A stretch of 64,000 nucleotides of DNA from Porphyra umbilicalis (taxonomy: Eukaryota > Rhodophyta > Bangiophyceae > Bangiales > Bangiaceae). Under the pieces are notes generated by a model. The model was not told where the DNA came from. It did not search any database and saw only the letters and a list, made by a program, of their open reading frames with translations. Shown here in pieces: positions 1 through 10,203 of this stretch. The stretch spans positions 124,001 through 188,000 of the forward strand of contig KV918765.1 in NCBI GenBank assembly GCA_002049455.2. Reading direction: 5' to 3'. The translations under genes and the position numbers were made by a program. The number at the start of each line of letters is the position of its first letter. Positions within the stretch are counted from its first letter, which is position 1.

Positions 1-425
1 CACTGTGCAATGGCGCGCGATCATTGGATGACAGCTTTCAGGAAACTTACAGAGATCCCTTTCACCGCCTCCCTCTGTGGCGCACATATCCACCAGACTT
101 TGTCTTTCTCGAAAGTGACACGAACACAAGAAAGGCCTGTGTTGTGCACGCAATAGGAGCCGTCTTCGAATTAGCGTCGACTCTCGGGAGCACACGCTGG
201 GCTCAGAAAAAAGAGGCGCGTCGTATGGTCGTCATTGCACAACAAGCTCAGCTGCGTTTCCAGTGGCACAAACGACGCGCTCAATGCACCGGAGAAATGA
301 AAGCCTTTCCAAGGACAAAGGACAGGGCACAACGCGAAGCGCGCATGAGGTTCTCATTGATGCACCTCCCCGGCGGCCGACGGCACCGCGTCCTGTAGGT
401 CCGTGAGAAGCAGCACACGCACACT
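1..425. other. Downstream flank of E(z), no gene seen
   Basis: No supported gene. One open frame on the plus strand (24-398) lacks an ATG and has no recognisable motif. The stretch ends at the stop codon of the minus-strand E(z) gene. Confidence 0.5.
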
Positions 426-3400
426 TCACTCAACCCACCCTGGCAGCTCGTATCCATAATCAAAGAACAACTCCTCCCCGGCACACAGCGGCGCCTTGGC
501 AAACAACCCGACTCTAATCTGGCCACACACGCTCAACAGCTTCGCCTCGACGTTGGCATGCTCCGTCGTGCGGTGGTTCATGAATTTCAGCCGGTTGCCC
601 ACCCGTGTAGCGTCTATGTTCACCGTCTTGGTGATGGAGTACAGGAAGCTCACCCCCTTGGCGTCGTACACGCGCCCACGCGCTGCCGCCTCCGCATTTG
701 AGATGAGTTCACCGACGTACTCACCAACAAAGTCGCCTTGCGCCGCACCTTCAGCAGCGAAGACACCGAATCCGTGAGCGTCCGAGCGACCAAGCACGCA
801 ACGAACGCGGGCACCGACTTGGAGTTGGACGTTGCGACAGCGACGGCGGCCTACAACGCCTCCGGCAGCGACACCCCCGCTCTCAACGTCAGCCGCAATC
901 AGCAACCCCGCTCCTCGTAGTACCTGCGCACCGGCACGGTGCACGCCGTCATCCGGTGAGTGAGGCGCACCGTCGACCCCAGTGCTTGGATGCCAATGCG
1001 CACCGCAAGTGTCGCAGGCATCGGGGTCGCACTCCCTGTCGACCGCGAAACACGGGCACTCATCCGTGTCGCACCTCGACGGCGGCACACATGCACACCA
1101 GATGCGACGACCGCACAACCGAGACCCAGGCGCTAGGACACTCTCGCCGATTGAGTGTGCAGAGCCCAAGCCTGCCGAAGACGGCGAGCCCGCCGTCCAG
1201 CGATACTGAGCGCACCCACACGTCTTCTCGCACGCCAACCCGGTGCGCGCGCACCGCCACCGCTCCTCTGTACACTCCCCGCTGTGAAAGCAGGGCGCAA
1301 AGTCGTGCACCTTGTCCGGCGCGCAGGGGTCGTCCTGGCTGTTGGTCGTGCCCGATTGACGGGAGGCGCGAGAGCTGCAAAGAGAGCAATGCGGGGCAGG
1401 GGAGCACTGCGACGCCGTTGCCGACCCCCCGCTGTCCTCGTCCAACCCGCCGGCGCAACTCCCCGCCGTCTCCTCAGAACTCCCGACAGCTTCCAGGCCA
1501 GGGTCCGGCAACGGCTGCTCCACCGGTGACGCGCAGAGCAGAGAGAGCCCCGGACCCTCCAAAAACTCAGCCACGCGGCGACACGTCTTGCCAGCCACAA
1601 ACCGAGCAAGGCGGCAGGTGTCCTGCACACCGACAATGTCAGCTCCCATCTGCAGCAGCCCCACCTGGTCGACTCGCCAACCGCCCACAGCACGAGGCAC
1701 GGAACGCATAACAGCTCGCACGCGGGGGTCGAGACGGCACTCAAAGCACCCACTGGCCGCCTGGGCGATTGCCGAGTGGTGGACTCGGGCGCGCCGCCCA
1801 CGCCACAGAGAAGACAACGACGGCCGCTGCCAGACGTCGTCGACACGTGCGACGTCCACATCCTCCGCATGAGTGGTTGGAGGCCGAGGAGCATCGGCGT
1901 CGCACCTCGCCGAGGAGGTACCAGCTACAACGGCCGAACCATCGCCAACAGAAGCGCCGACAGCGTTGCTAAAAGCGGGTGACCCAGTCCCGCCCGCAGT
2001 GGCGCGCCTGGTGCCACCCGCGAAACGCCCGGCGACGTCGCCATCGCGTGGGGCAACAGCAACGCTTTTAGCCACAACAGTGGAAACCGGCGGGCGGCCG
2101 CGGCACCCTGTATCTGGCCCAACATCTGTTCGCCGCGCGTCGTCGGCGACGGCCGAGCCAACACGTAACTCGACACTCGGACCAACATGCAGACCCGTCG
2201 CGTCCGCTCAGTCGAAGTAAGCCGAGAACCGTGCGCCTGCGCCGGCGCGTGGGGCAACTGGGGCGACTGCCGAGTCGCCCCAAGCGCGGCGGGGAGACCA
2301 CTCTAGCCCGTCCGCGTCCGCACCGTCGGCGCCACGAGGAAGACCAACCGGGCGAGGGGGAAGCGGCACAGCTAGCGGGTCGCCGTCACGTGCGCCGTGC
2401 AGTCGACACGCATACCGCAGACAGACACGGCACAAGAGACGACTCAAATGTCCCCTTTGCGGCAGCTGCACTTCGCCCGCCACCGCTATAGCGGGTCCGG
2501 CAACACTGGCGCCGGTTGGCGCCGCGTGGCCAGCACCGAACAGAGTGCCGACAGACGGCAGGTGCGCGGCAGCATCAGCGCCGCCATGAGCTCGAACGAC
2601 TGTGCGTAGCGTCCGAACAGCAGCGGCGTCGTTGCGCATCGCGTCGCTCTCCGTGTGCGACTGCCGAACTAGCTCGGCTTGCCGCAGAGCCCACACACGA
2701 CTCAAAGGGGGGAGGCGAGCGGCTGCGACGTCGGCCGCTGACGCCGCAGCCGCAGACGTGGAGGCCCCAAAAGCGACCGGTGCGCCTCGCACTCGGGCCT
2801 CGGGAGCGCCGCTCCCGCGGCTTGGAAACGCAGAACCAGCCACACGACCGCCCTGCTCCCGTACAGCGCCGCTAGCGAGCACCACTGCGAGGCTGGCGCC
2901 ACCCGTCAGCTGCTCCAGAGCGGCTTGGCGGGTGGCCTGCGCCTCGCGCTCTGACGCGGCGCGGCGGTGGTCATCCCCCCTCCGCTGGACGAGCTCAACC
3001 ACGTGCGTCATGTGAGGCAGCGTCTCCCCCAGCACCTCGCTCAAGGTGTGCACCACCGCCGGCGCGTCACCAAGCGCTTGAACAACTGCGTACACGCCGG
3101 CGCGCTGCGCCATCCGGAAGGTCCGCTCTTCAAGCAAATGGTATCGATTGCCGAGGTGGGTAGGCTCATCGTCTGACGCGTCACTGCCGTCACTGTTACA
3201 GTTGGGGGCAGTCCACCCGTTCTTGCGCATGATGGGCGCCGCCGCAGCATGCGCGTCGTCGGTGTCTCCGAGGTAAGGAGTGTGCTTGAAGGAGGCAACG
3301 CCCTCGACCCGTCGCCACGACCGCCGCATCGACGTATACGCTGACGCCGTCGGGAGACGCTCAACCGCGGGCAACATCACAACTGGCACCGCCCGCTCTG

Positions 3401-4172
3401 GGGCGTCAGATGCGGCAGTGGTCGCCCCGCTTGTCGACCGGGAAGCCACACGAGCAGCATCAGCGGCGTCAATGCCACCAGCTTCACGCGCGGCAGCAGC
3501 AGAGCCGAGGCCGTGTGCGGTGGGCAGGGTAGGGGGCGACGAGCGAGACGGTTGGGGGACGCCGTGGCAACCCACTCTCACTCCGCGCGGGACAAGCGGC
3601 GAGGCTCGTGACACTCGCATGAACTCCAATATCGTGCGCTGCCTCTTGCGGGGGGGGTTGCTCTGCCTGGCATCCAGCTCCACGACGGCTGCTCCAAGCA
3701 CTTCATCGTTCCCAGCAGGACTTCCCCCGCCAGCAGTGCCACCACACGAGCCGCCACGGCCACTCGGGCCACCTCGGGACACTCCTTTCGCCTCCACCAG
3801 CAATACGTCGCCATCGCGAAGAACGACCGAGGCGTCCGACCTCACACCACACGGATCAATCGCAGCCTCAATGGGTGCCGGGCGGACGTCGGCGCCCGCG
3901 CCCGCCGCCGCCACATACCGCGCACACCTCAATACCGTTTGACGGTTCACAGCAATAGCAATACGAACTTCCGCGCTGCGACGCTGACGCGCGCGGCGCC
4001 CTGCTCGCCCGTACAGACGATAAGCAACACGATGGATGCTGCGTGCATCGCCGGCGACAGCAGCAACGCGCTCACCGTTTTCAGCGTCCGAGTCGACATC
4101 AGACAGGTCTCCTTCCGCGTTTGGCCACTCGTCCACGAATGCCTCGTCAGAGCCACGACGCGCTGCATCCAT
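426..4172 (-). CDS. E(z): E(z)-type Polycomb histone H3K27 methyltransferase (SANT, CXC, SET)
   Basis: Catalytic subunit of PRC2, expected to methylate H3K27 in the nucleus. From the ATG at 4172 one frame runs to the stop at 426, broken only by a TGA at 2208-2210. The N-terminal part is acidic and Ala-rich, then has a Cys/His segment (LLCRVCLRYACRLHG, about 2,390) matching the EZH segment FCRRCFKYDCFLHPF. A SANT domain follows (about 1690-1560; AGKTCRRVAEF versus GTKTCRQVYEF in EZH2), then the CXC domain (about 1313-996; CPCFAVDRECDPDACDTCGA) and a C-terminal SET domain (about 848-441) with GEYVGELIS, RGRVYD, NIDATRVGNRLKFMNH and ELFFDYGY. Key SET residues (Tyr of RVYD, NH, final FDYxY) are present. 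The predicted length of about 1,200 residues exceeds the usual 750-900, and CXC carries an insertion of about 30 residues. The TGA most likely lies in a short intron, since the frame is open on both sides. An upstream in-frame ATG at 4361 is an alternative start. Confidence 0.9.
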
Positions 4173-4756
4173 CGTGCGGAACCCAGACAACCACGAGGCA
4201 GCGACCAATGGCACGTACTCGCGACCGCTGACGGCTGACAACGACCGACAATGATGGCACGCAGATTGAAGCACGCCCGCTTGCTCGAGGTGCTTCGGAG
4301 TTGACACAGCAGCGGGGCGTCTGGTGCTTCTTCTCAGATCAGACCAATCAGAATGTGACATGAGACATGAGCGGCGTATTTGCGACCGCAAATCCGATAT
4401 TTGTCCCATTCACATTGAACAATCGTGCATTCAATTTGGGCCCTCCGGACGCATCCGTCCAAGACACAAGCACCGCGCCCCTTGCACTGCTCGAAGCCAA
4501 TTTCGTTCCACTTGGTCCGGCCCGACGCCCAACTCCGGCTGTCACGCCTCTGACTGAACACCAGTGGCGTTCACTGCCGCTGGCGCCGTGGTCGTTTGCA
4601 GGCCGTCACCGCCCAATCCTCACCCCCTCCGACCGCCCGGCCATCCACACAACCCCATTACCGCGGAAGCCACACCTTGTCGACGACAGCGACACCTTCC
4701 TGCCACGAACTTTCGCCCATCTCGACAGCCGCCACACGCCCGCCTCGCCCGACCGC
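4173..4756. other. Upstream flank of E(z)
   Basis: Presumed promoter and 5' leader region of the minus-strand E(z) gene. No clear TATA box was seen. Open frames on both strands here show no recognisable domain and may be the decayed start of the Cys-rich repeat tract that follows. Confidence 0.35.
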
Positions 4757-5482
4757 CTGCGCGACGTGCTCCCTGTTCCGCGTCGGCAGCGGCGACGCCG
4801 TCACGCGCAACGTCGCCACCTGCAACTGTACCACCTGCGCGACGGTCGTGACGCCCGACGCAGTCGCCGACGATGGGACGTGCACCAACTGGCTCGTCGT
4901 TTCAACGACGTACACAACTGCCGCCACGACCAACGGCTTGCGCGACGCGCTCCCTGCTCCACGTCGGGGCCGGCAACGCCACGACCAGCGGCTCGCGCTA
5001 CGCGCTCCCTGCTCCGTGTCGGCGCCGGCGACGCCACGACCAACTGCTTGCGCGGCGCGCTCCCTGCTCCGCGTCGGCACCTGCAATGCCGTCACGCGCA
5101 ACGTCACCACCTGCACCTGTACCACCTGCGCGACGGTCGTGACGCCCGACGCAGTCGCCGACGATGGGACGTGCACCAACTGGCTCGTCGTTTCAACGAC
5201 GTACACAACTGCCGCCACGACCAACGGCTTGCGCGACGCGCTTCCTGCTGCACGTCGGCGCCGGCAGCGCCACGACCAACCGTGCGCGCGACGCGCTCCC
5301 TGCTCCGCGTCGGCACCGGCAACGCCGTCACGCGCACCGTCGCCACCTGCATCTGTACCACCTGCGCGTCGGTCGTGATGCCCAACGCCGCCGCCGACGA
5401 CGGGACGTGCACCAACTGCGTCTCCGTGTTGCCGTGCAGGCGCCGCGGGGGAAGCCTGTCCAACGTCGTGCACGACGTTTGA
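4757..5482 (+). pseudogene. Decayed Cys-rich repeat gene, units of 291 bp
   Basis: Two copies of a 291-bp unit (97 codons, frame-preserving) lie at about 4759 and 5050, and a diverged partial third copy is about 236 bp further on and out of frame. Read on the plus strand each unit gives a Cys-rich module: a Cys-x-x-Cys-type start, GDAVTRNVATC, then CTTCATVVTPDAVADDGTC. The last copy keeps the ending CTNCVSV. The spacing of C, CxC, CxxC and CxxC suggests a disulfide-rich or metal-binding repeat protein. Within a unit, 54-bp sub-repeats (CGCGCTCCCTGCTCC...) recur. I do not recognise the family. Frame changes between copies and loss of the CxxC ending in the first two units suggest a relic. The opposite strand is also open, so the coding strand is an inference. 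Confidence 0.4.
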
Positions 5483-5597
5483 CGGCCGCCAACTGCGGCG
5501 CCGTACGGACGACGGCGGCGTCGCGTGTCCATATGTCAAAAAAGTACATGCACTACGTATGCATAGTGCAGGGATGTAAATAAAAGACATGCACTCA

Positions 5598-7370
5598 CTA
5601 GTAGTCATTCTCCTCCCCCTCTTCATCATCGCTCACAGCACCCCCGCAGTGTCCGCGACCACGACTGTTGGTCGGATCGGCTGCACCAGCCGTGTCGTCC
5701 CGGGCCTCCGCGTCACCGTCCGACTCCCCGTCTACCTCCCCATCCACACCTGCATGACCGAGCACCGCCGCCGCCACCATGTTCTCTGTGACGAACTTCT
5801 GGCACCACGAGGCAACGAGCTGCATGAGGTTGGCGTTTGACCGGTCCACACGGCGCGAGACAAGCTGCTCCGCCACGTCCGCAGGCGACACCCCCCCGCA
5901 CGTGATGCTCAGTCCGATAAGCAAGTGGTCCTCCGCACCGCCGATAAACTCGGCCTCCATGGTGGGAAAGTTGATGGCGTGGGACTTCAGGGCGCCCTTG
6001 AACGCCGCGGACGCCAGCTGCGTCGACGTCATCCGACTCACGGCCGGGCAGTCAAACACCGAAACCGCCGAAAACTTCTCCCGCTCCCCCGTCTTCCACG
6101 TCAAGTGCAGAGGGGCTGCCACAACAGCCACGGCCGCTGCGGGACCACCGGCATCCGACGCGCGAGCCCGCGCTGCCGCCACTACCGCCACCGGCTCCGT
6201 CGACCCAGAGCCAGTGGCCGTCAGGCGCGACACGGAGTCGGCGGCACGGAGGGCGTTCGACTGCATCAGTGTCACGTGCGCACGCGCCATCTGCGCGGCG
6301 GACCGGGCTGGGAGGTCACTCGGGCCACCTGCACGCGCCGCATTATCCGTGGGCGGAGACGCCTCGCGCGAGCCTACCCGCCTCCCCCCTCCTCCACCAG
6401 TCCCCGTCGTCGATGCCCGTCGATCGACGCCCGAGGGCAAATCCAACGAATTCATCGAGCGCGCTCGAACATTGCGCCTGCCGGGTGTCTCCTCGGCAGC
6501 ACGAACACCACGGCTCGTCCCAGTCCCGGCTGCAGCAGCCATGCCAACAGAGCCCGCAGCAGATCCCATGCCCTGGCCAGCGGATCCGATGGTCGACCCG
6601 GATTCAGCGGCCCGCCCTGAGCCACCACCACGAGGAGTGCGACCACGGCCATCACCGTGACCAAGCGCGGCCCGACCGCGCCCGCCGCTGCCCGCAGCAC
6701 CCCTCCCCCGTCGAACCCCACGCCCCACTCCACCCCCCGCCGCTGCCGTCGTGGCCGAAGCAGCGGCGGCCAGCGCCGCCCCGACGGCCGTCTGGTCGGG
6801 ATCGTCCAGCGCAATCGCCATCGCCTGAAAAACTGGCCGGTTATCCGCGTTGTTTGACGCGGCGACGATGCCGGTCCCCGCCATTACGTCGGCCGCCGCG
6901 ACCGTACGCAGCCCCGATTGATGGATGTTGGCGACGATGTCGGCAGCTGCCGCAGCCGCCTCCTGCGACTGCCGCCAGTCCGCCCAGCAAGCCGCATGGT
7001 GCGCACGCACCCACTCAGCGACCACAGCGTCAGTGACGAGGGGGCAAACGTAATCAGAGCTGCTAAGCGGTGGCGCCGTCCGCCGACGCGTCACGTTGCC
7101 CGTCTTGTTGTCCATCTGGAAGCGATCCGGCGACAACACGAGGGTGCTGACATGGTGCCCAACGACGGGGCACTTGGTGCACTTCGTGTGGTGGCAACAG
7201 TCCACCTCGAAGCAGGCCCCGTCTTTGCGAAAAGGGTGCCCGACTGGAAGTGCGTGACGACAAGGCATGGATTTGAGGGCGCACGTGCGCTGCGTGTGTG
7301 ACCCCGTGCGCTGCACCCCATTGGCGTCGACACCCAAGTCAAAGTTGCATAGAAGGCACCGCCCCGTCAT
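5598..7370 (-). CDS. Cys/His-rich protein with RGG-like linker, unknown function
   Basis: About 590 residues from the ATG at 7370. The N-terminal 100 residues are rich in Cys and His (CLLC, CRH, CCHHTKCTKC, GHH), like a zinc-binding module. A middle section is Ala-rich, then a long Gly/Arg-rich stretch (GVGRGVRRGRG, GRGRAALGHG) resembles RGG RNA-binding linkers. A non-repetitive C-terminal part (about 6090-5780; FDCPAVSRMTSTQLASAAF, NLMQLVASWCQKFVTEN) looks like a folded domain, and the protein ends in an acidic tail. The frame stays open to 7865 and that extension is also Cys-rich (CDCRCLDLRAC, CACDCGKSHTYCSPC), but it opens at a GTG; an ATG at 7757 exists. The true start may therefore lie upstream or in another exon. 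No family was recognised. Its composition suggests a nuclear nucleic-acid-binding protein, which is inference. Confidence 0.65.
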   Translation of the reverse strand: MTGRCLLCNFDLGVDANGVQRTGSHTQRTCALKSMPCRHALPVGHPFRKDGACFEVDCCHHTKCTKCPVVGHHVSTLVLSPDRFQMDNKTGNVTRRRTAPPLSSSDYVCPLVTDAVVAEWVRAHHAACWADWRQSQEAAAAAADIVANIHQSGLRTVAAADVMAGTGIVAASNNADNRPVFQAMAIALDDPDQTAVGAALAAAASATTAAAGGGVGRGVRRGRGAAGSGGRGRAALGHGDGRGRTPRGGGSGRAAESGSTIGSAGQGMGSAAGSVGMAAAAGTGTSRGVRAAEETPGRRNVRARSMNSLDLPSGVDRRASTTGTGGGGGRRVGSREASPPTDNAARAGGPSDLPARSAAQMARAHVTLMQSNALRAADSVSRLTATGSGSTEPVAVVAAARARASDAGGPAAAVAVVAAPLHLTWKTGEREKFSAVSVFDCPAVSRMTSTQLASAAFKGALKSHAINFPTMEAEFIGGAEDHLLIGLSITCGGVSPADVAEQLVSRRVDRSNANLMQLVASWCQKFVTENMVAAAVLGHAGVDGEVDGESDGDAEARDDTAGAADPTNSRGRGHCGGAVSDDEEGEENDY

Positions 7371-9000
7371 TTCCCGAGACACTCGAACGTACTCGCCAAG
7401 CCGAACCCCGACGAAACACAGCCCACAAAAAAGAAGGCGAGTCCGAGACGCCGCGCTCCTCACGACACCACCGTGCACGACGTGGCGGCTCACGCAGACA
7501 GGGATCGACGAGCGTATACAATGCGCTGGGCAGCTTGCCCGTCCGCAAGGCAGCACAGGTCCTCGGCCTGCAAGAAAGAAAGACGTCGAGAAACACGACG
7601 GGAGCGCAGTGGAAGAGGACGCAAGGAGAGAGAGTGCGGCGGAGGAGGCGCTTTGGCAGGGGCTACAGTACGTGTGGGACTTACCGCAATCACATGCACA
7701 GACCACATCGCTGTGCGCAAGAAAGCCCAGATCGGGACGGCCTGGGCGCCAACACATGTGCCCCGCTCCGTTTTTTGACGACCCTCGGTGACTGCTGGTC
7801 CAATCGCAGGCCCGCAGATCCAGGCACCGGCAATCACACGACAATGCAATCTCCTTGTAGCCCACCTTTCTAAGCTTTGCACACCGGCTTATACCGTTTG
7901 CACCCCACCGCGAGGAACACGAAGTGGAGCACGTTTCTAAAAATCCAGGGTCAGAGGCCCCACATTCGGGACCGGAAAGCGGATGAAATCCGAGGACCTT
8001 GCCTGAGGCCCTCTGTTAGGGGTCTCGCTTAAGGATTCGCTGGCCCGATTAGGGGGAGACGACACGAAGTGGAGCACGTTTCCAATCGGAGCGGCCCGCG
8101 AGGCACGATTAGCGGCCTTGAGCCACACTATTAGAACATCGGTCCACAGATGTCCGGTCTCTCCGCGATTGATCTCTCGGCGTCGCGTGCTCGGTCTCTG
8201 ATGTCGCGACCTTTCGCCTCGTGACTGCAAGCGCTGTCAGCAAACGAGGCCGAATCCCAAAACGTGCCTGCCCTGACGGTGCCACGGCGGGGGGCAAACG
8301 CGTTTCCCGCAAACGTGCTGCCGGGGGGGGTCCAAAGAACAGGGATCTGCCATACGCTACCCGGTGAGTTCGCCCATTCCACAATGCGCTTGAGGTGAAT
8401 TTAATCGGGTATTTTCTGACATACGCGAACCCGAATGATGACAAGGAAGATATGCGCGACTTGGACGTTTGAGCACATATTTTCTCGCACACAGTCCAAG
8501 AAAATGCCGACTTATGTGACAGCCGCTCAAATTAGATGGCACTTTTCATTTGGACTTTTGATGTAAATATACAAGAAACATTCATTCTGCCGACCGTCAA
8601 CTAACTCTGGTACCCGAACAGGACCCGGATTCGCCACTATGCTTGGTCAAGATATAGTTCAAAGAATACTCGGAAATGTACGCTTGTCCTGTGATGGCTG
8701 TATAGTGCGCTTGAACCTAACCTCTCGCGCTCGACACACGCGGACGCTGCCATGGGTCATACCAAGTACGCTGACGCTATTCTGAAATGGGTACGCTTGA
8801 AGACCCCCGTCGTACACCATGGATGGCAACGATTGAATCTGTGCACTTTATCCAACGAACTAACATGCGATTCATCGACGATTATTTCGGAGCCGACCTC
8901 ACGCATTTATTCCGTTGTTTATTTGATCGCGGTGCCAGCAGTGTGGCGACCTGGAACGTCGCTAACGCTGCCGACCATTTCCCCCTCGCACTGCCTTCAG
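7371..9000. other. Non-coding stretch with a 20-bp direct repeat
   Basis: No supported gene. A 20-bp sequence (ACACGAAGTGGAGCACGTTT) occurs at 7917-7936 and again at 8062-8081, 145 bp apart, so a small duplicated or transposed segment is possible. The part from 8500 is less GC-rich than its neighbours. Confidence 0.4.
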
Positions 9001-9099
9001 GCGATGGCTTCCTTCGTCGGCTACTTCCAGGTGCCGCGAGCTGCAGCACGCCGCCTCGCGGCCGACGGCGGCCGACAGAAGTGTCGCTGATGCTTTTTC

Positions 9100-9420
9100 A
9101 GGCACGACCCCTTCCCGGCTGCCCCCAGCGGGAACAAGGCCGGTGCCGGTCACGAAGCGGGAACAACCGGCCAGGATGAAGCCGGCTCCGTCGGCCGTGC
9201 TGGCGCCCCCTCCACCTCCGCAGGCCACGCCGGCGCCGCGGCGGCCAGCTGTGCCGGCCCTCCAAGAAAAGCCGGCCGCGATATCGCGGGTTTTTCCCCC
9301 GATATCGCAGATTATCCTGCGATATCGCAGCCGTTCAGACCCAGCATTTCTCACACCCCTCACCAGGCGCGCTACCGGCGTTCATCATTCGACGCGGTGC
9401 CCCAAAATCGCAGGTCTGCC
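9100..9420 (+). repeat. Dispersed repeat with GCGATATCGC palindromes, copy 1
   Basis: This segment matches the reverse strand of about 33330-33580. Shared landmarks in order are CTCCAAGAAAAG (CTACAAGAAAAG in the other copy), CCGCGATATCG, a second GATATCGC and ATCGCAGGT. Here the decamer GCGATATCGC occurs twice (around 9279 and 9331), with a variant between. It looks like a degraded interspersed repeat; no coding capacity is clear. Confidence 0.45.
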
Positions 9421-9788
9421 CTGGGCTGGCCTCGTTTCTCACGGTGTCCCACGGGTCTCTTGCCAAACTCAGCCTCGCCTGTCGCAGACAAAGAACGACA
9501 TCGACGCATCGACGGGCCCCCCACCCCCTGCCGCCCACCCCTTGCCCCATGCCCTCCAACCGCGCATCGCCACTGTCTTTTCTCTCCCTTCGGTTCTGGC
9601 ATACCCCACCCCATCCTTTTTCGCCGTCAGTCCCTTCTCCGACAAAGCCAGCGTCTACAGCCAAGCCCGGGAAGGAACAGGCCCGAGCGGAAGTATGGTC
9701 AGTTGCCAGCCAATGTCCTGGCATCACACAATGTGGAGAACAAATGGTAGATTCAATCAATGTCGTGGCTCGCTTTCCCTCGTCTCTC

Positions 9789-9821
9789 ATTGGACGAGGC
9801 AGCAGCAGAATGCCTATATAG
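9789..9821 (+). promoter_or_regulatory. CCAAT/TATA-type promoter candidate
   Basis: An inverted CCAAT box (ATTGG, 9789-9793) is followed by TATATAG at 9815-9821. The spacing suits a polymerase II core promoter reading rightward into the TNP2-like pseudogene that opens near 10207. Confidence 0.4.
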
Positions 9822-10203
9822 TCGGTGACCCTGTTCTCTTGTCACCCGCGGGCGGAGGCGACGTCTTCGCCATCTCACTGACTGCTGCTGCCGTCTGCGC
9901 CGCACTACTTCCCCCACCCTGCCTGAGAATTATTTCTCCTGCTTCGGTGCATCAGAGTTCCCGGAGCACGTGTTTACGGCTGGTTGAGCCGTGCCCCGGG
10001 ACATCACCCCCCCTCCCCTACCCCCCTCCCCTCGGCTGGGCTACCCGCACCACCCCCCCCCCCCCCCGCTCGCGGCGCCATCACGCTCCGCCGCGCCCCC
10101 GCCCACTCCGTGTTGCTCCTTCCCGTGCGGTCCGCGTTCCTCGGTGGAGGTCCGCGTGTACCGACGGGGGATGTCCTCAAATGGCCCGCGGCATTGCCAC
10201 TGA

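Noticed and set aside
24-398. 124-codon plus-strand open frame
   Set aside because: No ATG at its start, no motif, and it lies in the 3' flank of E(z).
4658-5629. 323-codon minus-strand frame over the Cys-rich repeats
   Set aside because: The plus strand gives a regular Cys spacing, while the minus frame gives Val/Ala/Arg repeats; not fully excluded.
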